The notes beneath the pieces were generated by a model, which saw only the letters and a program-made list of their open reading frames with translations, did no database searches and was not told the origin of the DNA. From NCBI GenBank assembly GCA_003218345.1, contig QHNF01000118.1, forward strand, positions 1-5,536: a stretch of 5,536 bases of DNA, read 5' to 3'. Shown here one piece after another: positions 1-5,106 of this stretch. Positions within the stretch are counted from its first letter, which is position 1, and every line of letters starts with the position of its first letter. The stretch comes from Verrucomicrobiota bacterium (GTDB lineage Bacteria; Verrucomicrobiota; Verrucomicrobiia; Chthoniobacterales; UBA10450). The position numbers and the translations under genes are program-made.

Positions 1-104
1 GGATACGGTGTCGATCCATCGTTCGAGATCCATTCGCGAAACGCATCTTCCTGCCGTTGAAATTCTCCTGATTCAGACTGCTCGGCTGCAAATTGCGCTC
101 TCAT
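1..104 (-). CDS. Probable glutathionyl-hydroquinone reductase (GST superfamily), N-terminus only
   Basis: This reading frame starts at an ATG (complement of 102-104) and runs off the left edge, giving 34 residues. They include GEFQRQEDAFREWI followed by S-N-D-G-S. That pattern (G-x-F-x-R-x-x-x-x-F-R-x-W-I, then D-G) is the N-terminal signature I associate with the YqjG/ECM4 family, which reduces glutathionyl-hydroquinones to hydroquinones in the cytoplasm. The catalytic Cys (usually in a C-P-W-A motif) would lie outside the window, so function is inferred from the N-terminus alone. No clear Shine-Dalgarno precedes the ATG, and the start lies in one arm of the inverted repeat at 103-186. It could be another GST-like protein, but the family assignment seems reasonable. 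Confidence 0.6.
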   Translation of the reverse strand, partial: MRAQFAAEQSESGEFQRQEDAFREWISNDGSTPY

Positions 105-186
105 TAACCACGAATGAACACGAATAAACATGAATTCACAGAACGACCATCCATTCGTTTTCGATTCGTGTTAATTCGTGATTAAT
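103..186. repeat. Inverted repeat with 23-bp arms, CACGAAT type
   Basis: Bases 103-125 and the reverse complement of 164-186 match at 21 of 23 positions. Each arm holds two CACGAAT words with 9-bp spacing, and about 38 bp separate the arms. One arm overlaps the start codon of the reductase gene and the other touches the restored stop of the small membrane gene, so the element fills the whole gap between two co-directional genes. Similar CACGAAT/AACACGAAT runs occur as dispersed intergenic repeats in Verrucomicrobiota and Planctomycetes genomes as I recall them. A role as mRNA hairpin or attenuator is possible but unproven. Confidence 0.7.
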
Positions 187-390
187 TATTTGCCCGGCTT
201 GAAAAGAGCGGCATCGAGGATCGACCAGAGATGGATGATCCCATCCGAGCAAGAAAAACCAGAGGATTGCCGCCAGACAGAACTGTACGATCGCCATGAG
301 CAATCGGCCTTGCAGCAACTGCCCCAGGCCGGGAATAAAGAAACTGCAAAGCGCGGCAAGAACGTTGCCCGCAGAACCTTGACCCGCCAT
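186..390 (-). pseudogene. Small two-helix membrane protein, frameshifted near the C-terminus
   Basis: The ATG at 388-390 begins MAGQGSAGNVLAALCSFFIP, followed by GLGQLLQGRLLMAIVQFC, LAAILWFFLLGW. This gives two hydrophobic segments (about residues 9-22 and 26-46) around a G-L-G-Q turn. It resembles a family of roughly 60-70-residue uncharacterised membrane proteins. After ...LLGW the frame goes on to an unrelated polar tail ending at 136. Dropping one G from the GGG at 238-240 restores IIHLWSILDAALFKPGK and a stop at 186-188, giving 67 residues. I read this as a 1-nt insertion, from sequencing or mutation. Function is unknown. A possible promoter lies just upstream, close enough for a leaderless transcript. 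Confidence 0.65.
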
Positions 391-397
391 GTCTGTT

Positions 398-425
398 ATC
401 TTATGAGCGCCTACACAATCGACAA
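398..425 (-). promoter_or_regulatory. Candidate sigma70-type promoter for the small membrane protein gene
   Basis: On the minus strand TTGTCG (420-425) is followed after 16 bp by TAAGAT (398-403), each matching the sigma70 consensus at four of six bases. The ATG begins 7 nt after the -10 box, so transcription would start at or next to the start codon. The -35 box overlaps the dyad at 417-432. The matches are modest. Confidence 0.3.
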
Positions 426-432
426 GTCGATT
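417..432. promoter_or_regulatory. Operator-like dyad AATCGAC-AA-GTCGATT
   Basis: This is a perfect 7-bp inverted repeat with a 2-bp centre, in the spacer between the divergent membrane protein and HNH genes. It overlaps the proposed -35 box of the minus-strand gene. The size and symmetry fit a binding site for a dimeric repressor, but no regulator gene is visible here, so the role is inferred. Confidence 0.35.
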
Positions 433-497
433 TGGCGGCAAATGGGATTGGCATAATCCGCAGTGCCTCTCCACCCCATTGACAATGAAAAACGCGA

Positions 498-1178
498 GTG
501 ATACCGTCGCGCGAATTTACGTGGAAGTCCGTAAAAACGGGCGACAATGCGATTTTCCATAAAAATTTGCATACATTACTGAACAGTCAGGTTTTGGTGC
601 TGAACCGGCTCTGGCAGGCGGTTAACATCTGCTCGGCGCGGCGCGCATTCGCGCTGGTTTATGCGGGTCACGCGCAAGTCGTTTCGGCGGATGAGGCAAA
701 CAATTTCATGACGCACGACTTCCAAAGCTGGCGCGATTTTTCCACGACCGCGCCTGAAAATGAAATGGTCACGACCATTTCGTGGAAGATTCGCGTGCCG
801 CGCGTGATAGTGCTGCTCTTTTTCGATCGACTCCCGAAGAAGGAGGTGAAGTTTACGCGCCACAATGTTTTCGAGCGCGACAAGAACACCTGCCAGTATT
901 GTGGAGAGGTCTTCGATCGGAGCGATCTCAATCTTGATCATGTCGTGCCGCGCGACCGCGGAGGGACAACGACGTGGGAAAACGTCGTGTGCTCCTGCGT
1001 CGCGTGTAACACACGTAAAGGCAACCGGCTCCCGCGAGAAGCCCACATGCATCTCATTCGGAAACCAAAACGCCCCAAGTGGCGCCCATTCGTGCACGTC
1101 ACCTTTTCAACGCCACAGCATGAGAGTTGGCGGCATTTTGTCGATCTCGCCTATTGGAACGTGGAATTGAGCGACTAG
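498..1178 (+). CDS. HNH endonuclease family protein
   Basis: The 226-residue product has an N-terminal segment (about 30-110, starting QVLVLNRLWQAVN) seen in a common bacterial HNH subfamily. It is followed by an HNH nuclease fold at about 120-180. CxxC pairs at C132/C135 and C167/C170 would bind structural zinc. D147-H148 in LNLDHVVPRDRGG is the metal-binding/catalytic DH, N162 in T-W-E-N-V is the central Asn, and N171-T-R-K-G-N-R closes the motif. The C-terminus (W195-R-P-F-V, W211-R-H-F, AYWNVEL) is also typical. The enzyme would cut DNA with a divalent metal; its target and role (restriction, repair, element-borne) cannot be told. The GTG at 498 is uncertain: homologues as I recall start only a few residues before LNSQVLVLNRLWQ, which favours TTG 567 (203 residues). 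A TTGACA box at 479-484 also fits the later start. No Shine-Dalgarno is clear for either. The stop lies in the loop of a hairpin. Confidence 0.9.
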   Translation: MIPSREFTWKSVKTGDNAIFHKNLHTLLNSQVLVLNRLWQAVNICSARRAFALVYAGHAQVVSADEANNFMTHDFQSWRDFSTTAPENEMVTTISWKIRVPRVIVLLFFDRLPKKEVKFTRHNVFERDKNTCQYCGEVFDRSDLNLDHVVPRDRGGTTTWENVVCSCVACNTRKGNRLPREAHMHLIRKPKRPKWRPFVHVTFSTPQHESWRHFVDLAYWNVELSD

Positions 1179-1251
1179 CGTTGCTCAATTCGAGCTTGAT
1201 TCGTTGAAGCGTTAAAGCGGCACTGTCGAGCTGAGCGATTAGCATCGCTCA
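1164..1251. repeat. Pair of REP-like palindromes with TAGC loops
   Basis: Palindrome 1 (1164-1191) has a 12-bp stem, GAATTGAGCGAC against GTTGCTCAATTC, with one G-T wobble and loop TAGC. Palindrome 2 (1232-1251) has a perfect 8-bp stem, TGAGCGAT against ATCGCTCA, with the same TAGC loop. The copies differ inside the stem in a way that keeps pairing: C-G becomes T-A, and the G-T wobble becomes G-C. The first contains the HNH stop codon in its loop. Neither is followed by a T-tract, so these are not standard intrinsic terminators. They look like a small REP-type repeat, or an mRNA 3'-end stabiliser. Confidence 0.55.
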
Positions 1252-1652
1252 ATGGAACAGCTGCCCACAATTTTCCGCTTTCAGGTTACCTCGAGTTATT
1301 ACAGGCCACTGCCGCTTGACGACGAGAGCCTTAACGGTCGCATTCACTCGTCTTAGCTATCGGATCGAGCCCGCAACGTGCTTCGCGCGCGTGGAGTGAA
1401 TCACATAAGCTCTTAATCCGGATCATGTGGAAGGGCTCATCCATTTTTTTGCGGTGGTTGAGCCTTTGATTTTACCTCTTTCACCAGGAACTGATAATCA
1501 ACGAACACTAGACAGAATCAAGTGCTCTTCCCCGATACGAGCAGGGCCGCGTACACCCTACGACTCTCGCTCTAACACCAGCAGCCCAGAGTCAGAATTT
1601 TTCCAACTCTGGAAGATTTTCTGGAACTTGGGTCCGGGAAGTCGGGATAAGC
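1252..1652. other. Non-coding stretch between the HNH and secreted repeat protein genes
   Basis: I see no convincing gene in these 400 bp. It holds an 8-bp inverted repeat, ATTCACTC (1342-1349) against GAGTGAAT (1394-1401). It also holds a 7-bp hairpin, CCAGAGT (1586-1592) against ACTCTGG (1606-1612), with a 13-nt loop, about 40 bp before the next start codon. The promoter and 5' leader of the downstream gene should lie here, but no strong -35/-10 pair stood out. A reading frame from 1427 overlaps the next gene's signal peptide and has no recognisable composition or motif. Confidence 0.5.
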
Positions 1653-2502
1653 ATGGTGAAAGAAAACAAATACATGAAAACAATAACGAAATTTATTTAT
1701 CCTATTTTTGCAGCGTTCACCTCCATCCCGCTCGCGCTTGCTGTTGTCGCTCTCGCGATGGGCCCTCTAACTGCGAATGGCGCGCCGGGTGATCTATTCG
1801 AGTCAGACACATGGAGCAACACGATCTACAAATTTGCTCCCGATGGCGCGCGGAGCACATTCGCTACCGGGCTGAACTGGCCCTCTCGGTCTCGCTTTTG
1901 ATAGCGCGGGCAACCTCTACGAGGGAGACCAATACACCGGCACGATCTACAAGTTTGCTTCCGATGGCACGCGGAGCACTTTCGCTACCGGGCTCAACAA
2001 TCCTGCTGCTCTGGCTTGTGACAGCGGGGGCAACCTATTCGAGGCAGACTGGCTCAGCGGCACGATCAACAAATTTGCTCCCGATGGCACGCGGAGCACT
2101 TTTGCTACCGGACTAAATCGTCCGGCTTTCCTCGCGATTCAGCCGGCACCTACAACCAGTTATGCCGCACAGATTCAGCAACCGATCAATGCAGATGGAA
2201 CAAGTGTCTTTAACGTGAGGCGCGGTGTGGTTCCAGTGAACTTCACTTTGACCCAGGGCGGTGTTGCGACATGCGTGCTGCCGCCGGCAACTATCGCTCT
2301 CACCCGAACGGCGGGAGGAACGACCGGACCCATCGACGAGTCCATTTACACCGGCTCCGCCGACACCGGCTCAAACTTCAGAATCGATAACTGCCAGTAC
2401 ATATACAATCTGAGCGCGAGTGCACTCGGAGTCGGCACTTATCGCGTCGACATCAAGATCAGTAATCAAGTTGTAGGCAGCGCTACCTTCCAGCTAAAAT
2501 AG
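1653..2502 (+). pseudogene. Secreted three-repeat protein with C-terminal PxKF-like domain, 1-nt frameshift
   Basis: The start is ATG 1653 or, more typical for a signal peptide, ATG 1674 (MKTITKFIYPIFAAFTSIPL, ending ...LTANGA). Next come three 40-residue units of the form G-N-L-[FY]-E-x-D...TIYKFAPDGTRSTFATGLN, like the beads of NHL/SMP-30-type beta-propellers, though three are too few for a closed propeller. The C-terminal part (from about 2140) reads AAQIQQPINADGTSVFNVRR, G-V-V-P-V-N-F-T-L, then Y-R-V-D-I-K-I. It resembles the domain annotated 'PxKF' in other genomes, here with P-V-N-F. The first frame stops at 1899-1901. An extra base within 1881-1887 (CCCTCTC) accounts for this, and the frame is then open to TAG 2500-2502, restoring about 275 residues. 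The protein would act outside the cytoplasm; its function is unknown. The repair is inferred from repeat periodicity, so the gene may be intact in the living cell. Confidence 0.75.
1788..2140 (+). repeat. Three tandem 120-bp coding repeats
   Basis: Units begin with a GGT/GGC codon at 1788, 1909 and 2029. The second spacing is exactly 120 bp and the first is 121 bp, so unit 1 carries one extra base. The nucleotide sequence is very similar between units, for example GATGGC[AG]CGCGGAGCAC and TTCGCTACCGGGCT in units 1 and 2. This suggests recent duplication rather than ancient propeller blades. The last unit merges into the C-terminal domain after GLNRPAFLAI. Confidence 0.85.
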
Positions 2503-2540
2503 CCTTTTGCTGTTGTCTCCAAACAGCAGCAACTTGCACT

Positions 2541-2578
2541 GAGCCGTCACGCTTTAATCGCGTGGCGGCTCTTTGTTT
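2541..2578 (+). terminator. Intrinsic terminator after the secreted repeat protein gene
   Basis: GAGCCGTCACGC (2541-2552) pairs with GCGTGGCGGCTC (2560-2571), giving a 12-bp stem with one wobble and a 7-nt loop, followed by TTTGTTT. It lies 39 bp after the stop at 2502. A weaker 7-bp hairpin (2508-2514 with 2522-2528) precedes it. The minus strand has no T-tract after the stem, so it should work only for plus-strand transcripts. Confidence 0.85.
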
Positions 2579-2604
2579 GACTCGAAATTCCAAAAACGAT
2601 TGGC

Positions 2605-2709
2605 TCACCACTCTATGAACTCGCCCGCTTGCTCGTGCGTTTCGATCACGTTACCAGAATCACCGTAAACGCGAATCACGGCATCATGTGAGCGGCGCGA
2701 CGCGAACAT
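2605..2709 (-). CDS. Small conserved-looking 34-residue protein
   Basis: From ATG (2707-2709) this reads MFASRRSHDAVIRVYGDSGN followed by VIETHEQAGEFIEW and TGA. The composition is clearly protein-like, with an 'IRVYGDSGNVIETHE' strand-turn-strand pattern. I recall near-identical short proteins (…SHDAVIRVYDEAGNVIETHEHAGDF…) annotated hypothetical in Verrucomicrobiota metagenomes; this is memory, not a search. GGTGAT lies a few bases upstream as a weak ribosome binding site. The frame stays open upstream (…CHLKLVIC before the Met), so a GTG four codons earlier is possible. It lies 85 bp downstream of the DUF1579-like gene on the same strand, where that cassette's attC would be expected. Function is unknown. 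Confidence 0.6.
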   Translation of the reverse strand: MFASRRSHDAVIRVYGDSGNVIETHEQAGEFIEW

Positions 2710-2794
2710 GCATATCACCAGCTTTAAGTGGCAGCACGCTGAATGACACTGGCTAAGATTGACATAGAACGTATGGCGCCGTGGAGCCGTCGTG

Positions 2795-3412
2795 CTATCG
2801 AGTCAGCTCGCAAATCCAGTTTGTTTCCCATGTTTTACCGCCGTCGGGCGAGAAAGACTGTTCCATCCGCGCCGATTTCGGCGAGATATTCAACCAGACG
2901 TAGCGCACCAGGATCGCGCGCCCCTTATATTGTTCCTGATCGTAAAACTCGCCGCGATTGCCGGTAAATTGACCAACAACTGGCGGCGTGTTGAGAGTGC
3001 CTTTGTCCACGTCCAGCAGGTAGATACTCCACTGATGCGAGTCCGGATTGTATAACCTGAGTGTTTGACCTTTGATGTGCAGGTGCTTTACGGGATTATC
3101 GACCTCGAACTCCTCAAAGTTCGCATTGCTGTCGAGGATCTTCTTGTGATTCGAGATGCCGTCATACTCAACCCAAGTGGTCGAACCGACCAGACGATCG
3201 GGGAGCCGGCGAACATGAGCCTTCCAGTCACCTATAAGGAAGTCGAAGTCGTTGGCTCCGTTGCGCACCGGGGCAGCTGGCGCCGATGCTGCTGAAGGTT
3301 GCGAGGGCTGCTGCTGTGACGCGGAAACGCCAGGAGCTGGCGATTCTTGCGCTGTCGATGACAGCAAACTCAGTTGCAGTGTAGCAAGCAAGTAAATCAA
3401 ACTTGTTTTCAT
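2795..3412 (-). CDS. Secreted DUF1579-like protein (last cassette gene of the array)
   Basis: ATG at 3410-3412 begins MKTSLIYLLATLQLSLLSST, a Sec signal peptide probably cleaved after S-S-T-A. A low-complexity Ser/Ala/Pro/Gln linker runs to about residue 50. The folded domain starts at NDFDFLIGDWKAHVRRL and ends WEQ-like at MEQSFSPDGGKTWETNWICE. The 'F-D-F-x-x-G-x-W' opening and 'S-x-D-G-G-K-T-W-E-x-N-W' ending match a group of exported beta-rich proteins related to DUF1579. No enzymatic role is established. The product is 205 residues. I chose this Met, not the one 12 codons upstream, because it opens the signal peptide and sits 2 nt after the recombination box of the attC remnant at 3415-3537. 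No Shine-Dalgarno is visible. No attC follows its stop. Confidence 0.8.
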   Translation of the reverse strand: MKTSLIYLLATLQLSLLSSTAQESPAPGVSASQQQPSQPSAASAPAAPVRNGANDFDFLIGDWKAHVRRLPDRLVGSTTWVEYDGISNHKKILDSNANFEEFEVDNPVKHLHIKGQTLRLYNPDSHQWSIYLLDVDKGTLNTPPVVGQFTGNRGEFYDQEQYKGRAILVRYVWLNISPKSARMEQSFSPDGGKTWETNWICELTR

Positions 3413-3414
3413 AG

Positions 3415-3537
3415 GTCTAATGAGGGCGAAATCAGCCACCGCTAGCATGAGTGAGCGTGGGTTGCAATGAACGTGTTTTCATAAAGTGAAGCGAGGCGTT
3501 ACCCCGTCCAGCGGTTGGCTGTATCTTCCGGCGAGGC
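3415..3537 (-). other. Degenerate attC site between the NTF2-like and DUF1579-like cassettes
   Basis: This 123-bp site aligns with the two intact sites. Shared parts are the stem arms CAGCCACCGCT (3433-3443) and AGCGGTTGGCTG (3510-3521), with T3516 unpaired as in the others. On the minus strand the R'' box reads GCCTCGC instead of RYYYAAC, and the R' box reads ATTAGAC instead of GTTRRRY. The changed first G of R' is the base at the G/TT cleavage point, so recombination here should be badly impaired. The NTF2-like stop codon abuts the R'' box. Confidence 0.75.
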
Positions 3538-3939
3538 CTACACAGCGCGCATTTGCTGGCGAATTGGTTCATTATCTGCGTACACCTGCCACTCCGCAAT
3601 CTGACCGTCGCGGACCACAGCGCGAAGCGCCACGGGAGTGCTCCATCCCGAGTTTGGTCGCTTAAGACCGTCCGACCAGTAGGAGCCACTCGCTACGCCC
3701 ACGAGCATCGTCTCATCTTCAGCAGTCTCCGGGCTGAAACAGCGGCTAATTTTGAGATGATAATCAGAAACCATGGCGAAGTAGAACTTCCAGCCCTCCT
3801 GCATGGAGTCGCGGCCTTCTACCACCGAGCCAAGCGAGTCAATGAAACGATGATCTGATGTCATGAGCGAGGCAAGTCGTTCGACATCGTGTGCATTAAT
3901 CGCGGTGACGAATTGCTCGGCTACTGTTTGTGGAGTCAT
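3538..3939 (-). CDS. NTF2/SnoaL-like domain protein (cassette gene)
   Basis: The 133-residue product starts MTPQTVAEQFVTAINAHDVE, followed by RLASLMTSDHRFIDSLGSVV and E-G-R-D, and ends RDGQIAEWQVYADNEPI. The order helix, D-H-x-F-x-D, E-G-R-[DE], then I-x-x-W-x-x-Y-x-D-N-x-P is the usual pattern of stand-alone SnoaL-like cone-shaped domains. Such proteins include small-molecule isomerases/cyclases and many of unknown ligand. No catalytic residue set can be assigned. It has no signal peptide and is probably cytoplasmic. A TTG 7 codons upstream (3958-3960) is in frame, but the MTPQ start fits the family better. It lies 25 nt inside the cassette from the R' box. The TAG stop directly abuts the degenerate attC. 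Confidence 0.85.
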   Translation of the reverse strand: MTPQTVAEQFVTAINAHDVERLASLMTSDHRFIDSLGSVVEGRDSMQEGWKFYFAMVSDYHLKISRCFSPETAEDETMLVGVASGSYWSDGLKRPNSGWSTPVALRAVVRDGQIAEWQVYADNEPIRQQMRAV

Positions 3940-3964
3940 ACGTGCAAACAATAGGTTCAAATAC

Positions 3965-4088
3965 GTCTAACGAGACAGAGCTCAGCCACCGCTGGCGGGA
4001 GCGAGCGTCACAAACATTGAGAACTGTTTCATAAAATCAAATGTGGACTTCACAACGACCAGCGGTTGGCTGGAGCGATTGGTTAGGT
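3965..4088 (-). other. attC recombination site, 124 bp, intact
   Basis: Reading the minus strand, R'' is ACCTAAC (4082-4088) and R' is GTTAGAC (3965-3971); both match RYYYAAC and GTTRRRY fully. On the plus (bottom) strand CCAGCGGT (4059-4066), GGCTG (4068-4072) and AGC (4074-4076) pair with 3980-3995, leaving T4067 and G4073 unpaired. Unpaired T and G on the bottom strand of the R''-L'' arm are the extrahelical bases known to guide integron integrases. Their side agrees with the minus-strand gene direction. A roughly 60-bp variable terminal region lies between the arms. Confidence 0.9.
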
Positions 4089-4113
4089 GTTTCGGCTGTT
4101 GGGGAAGAGCGCG

Positions 4114-4896
4114 TCACGAGGAGGTAATAAGTCGATAAGCGAGCCAGCCCACAATAACGGCAGTGACCGGCACGAAAAGGAAAAGGGCGCATCCGCGACC
4201 GGCCGTTGGGGCGCGCCCGGCGCCCACGTTAGCAAGCATCTCTTTGGCGTGAGGATACCCTTGGTCGGCTGCCTTTTGTAGCCATGTCGTGGCATCAGCA
4301 GGGTTCTTTTCGACGCCGTCGCCGGTCGCGTAGCAGCGGCCGAGCATAGCCTGCGCGGCGGCGTGGCCTCGCTCTGCGAGTTGCCTCCACAGTCTGACTG
4401 CTTCGATCGCGTCCTTCTCGACGCCCTCTCCATGCAGAAGTTGCCGCGCGAGATCGTATTGAGCTTGGGCGTGATCCTGATTGGCGGCCTTCCGAAACCA
4501 CTTCACTGCCTCAGCATCGTCTGGGGTAACTCCAAATCCGAGCACTGTGCGGTATGCGCTGCCCAACCGGTGTTGCGCGTCGGCGTGTCCCTGTTCCGCC
4601 GCCTTGCGAAACCACTTCACTGCTTGCCGTTCGTCGCGGTCCACGCCGACACCAAAGTAGTAAAACGCGCCAATGGAGTTTTGCGCTTCGGCATCGCCTT
4701 GATTGGCGGCTGTATGAAGAAGACTCGCTGCCGTCTGCATGTCTGTCGGCATGCTTCGCTGTGCGAAATAGGTAACTCCGAGGCTTGCCAGCGCTGCCGG
4801 ATCACCGGCCTTGGCAGCGAGAAGCTTGGCTGTGAAATCGTCGTGAAGTGATGGCATGGCGGGCCAATGCTGACTGTCAAGGGTGAGCGGCTTCAT
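4114..4896 (-). CDS. Sel1-repeat protein with C-terminal membrane anchor (cassette gene)
   Basis: This 260-residue protein has no signal peptide. Sel1 units (about 36 residues, A-x-x-x-L-G-x-x-Y...G-x-G-V-x-x-D...A-x-x-W-x-x-K-A-A-x-x-G) run from about 32 to 214. The clearest are 68-103 (AVKWFRKAAEQGHADAQ), 104-142, 143-178 and 179-214. A Gly/Ala/Pro-rich segment leads to one hydrophobic helix at about 236-255 and a short tail, giving a tail-anchored topology with the repeats in the cytoplasm. Sel1 solenoids act as protein-interaction scaffolds; the partner is unknown. The ATG (4894-4896) lies one base from the attC R' box and lacks a Shine-Dalgarno. The stop is 25 bp before the next attC. 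Confidence 0.9.
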   Translation of the reverse strand: MKPLTLDSQHWPAMPSLHDDFTAKLLAAKAGDPAALASLGVTYFAQRSMPTDMQTAASLLHTAANQGDAEAQNSIGAFYYFGVGVDRDERQAVKWFRKAAEQGHADAQHRLGSAYRTVLGFGVTPDDAEAVKWFRKAANQDHAQAQYDLARQLLHGEGVEKDAIEAVRLWRQLAERGHAAAQAMLGRCYATGDGVEKNPADATTWLQKAADQGYPHAKEMLANVGAGRAPTAGRGCALFLFVPVTAVIVGWLAYRLITSS

Positions 4897-4897
4897 C

Positions 4898-5021
4898 GCC
4901 TAACGAGAACAAGATGAGCTGCCGCGAGCGAGAGCGCGCATGGCTGCGGGTGAAAGGCTTCTAGTCATCTGAAAACTGGGCAGTACGGCGGCTCGCGGTC
5001 AGCTCCATCGATTGGTTAGAT
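4898..5021 (-). other. attC recombination site, 124 bp, intact
   Basis: On the minus strand R'' is ATCTAAC (5015-5021) and R' is GTTAGGC (4898-4904), both matching consensus. The arms pair over 17 bp: 4913-4929 with 4991-5009, leaving T4999 and one C (5005/5006) unpaired on the same arm as in the neighbouring site. The stem sequence differs from the other sites while the pairing is kept, which is the hallmark of attC sites. Flanks next to the boxes are shared with the site at 3965-4088: TAACGAGA, and GATTGGTTAG. Confidence 0.9.
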
Positions 5022-5106
5022 GTTCTTGGAACGGTCGGTCGCGAATCGTTTCCTAGCTGCCTTTCTCACTTTTTCTTTGTGCGCTTCGGTCGGCTTGAGA
5101 TCAGCC

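Noticed and set aside
479..507. TTGACA with a 17-bp spacer as the HNH promoter
   Set aside because: The -35 box is perfect but the -10 position reads TACCGT, a poor match. It was kept only as an argument about the start codon.
485..562. Short ORF (ATG 485, MKNASDTVARIY...) before the HNH gene as a leader peptide
   Set aside because: It overlaps the HNH frame, has no ribosome binding site, and carries no regulatory codon run.
576..1097. 173-codon minus-strand frame opposite the HNH gene
   Set aside because: The plus frame carries the full HNH motif set, so this is its antisense shadow.
1427..1792. 121-codon plus-strand reading frame upstream of the secreted repeat protein
   Set aside because: It overlaps the signal-peptide coding region in another frame, has no recognisable motif or hydrophobic pattern, and most of it lies in what should be promoter and leader DNA.
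2508..2528. TGCTGTT/AACAGCA hairpin as a terminator
   Set aside because: No T-tract follows on the plus strand; the stronger hairpin at 2541-2578 explains termination.
2605..2795. A fourth complete attC after the DUF1579-like gene
   Set aside because: I found no RYYYAAC/GTTRRRY box pair and no CAGCC...GGTTGGCTG-like stem in this interval.
4363..4851. 162-codon plus-strand frame opposite the Sel1 gene
   Set aside because: It mirrors the repetitive Sel1 coding sequence and has no independent signal.
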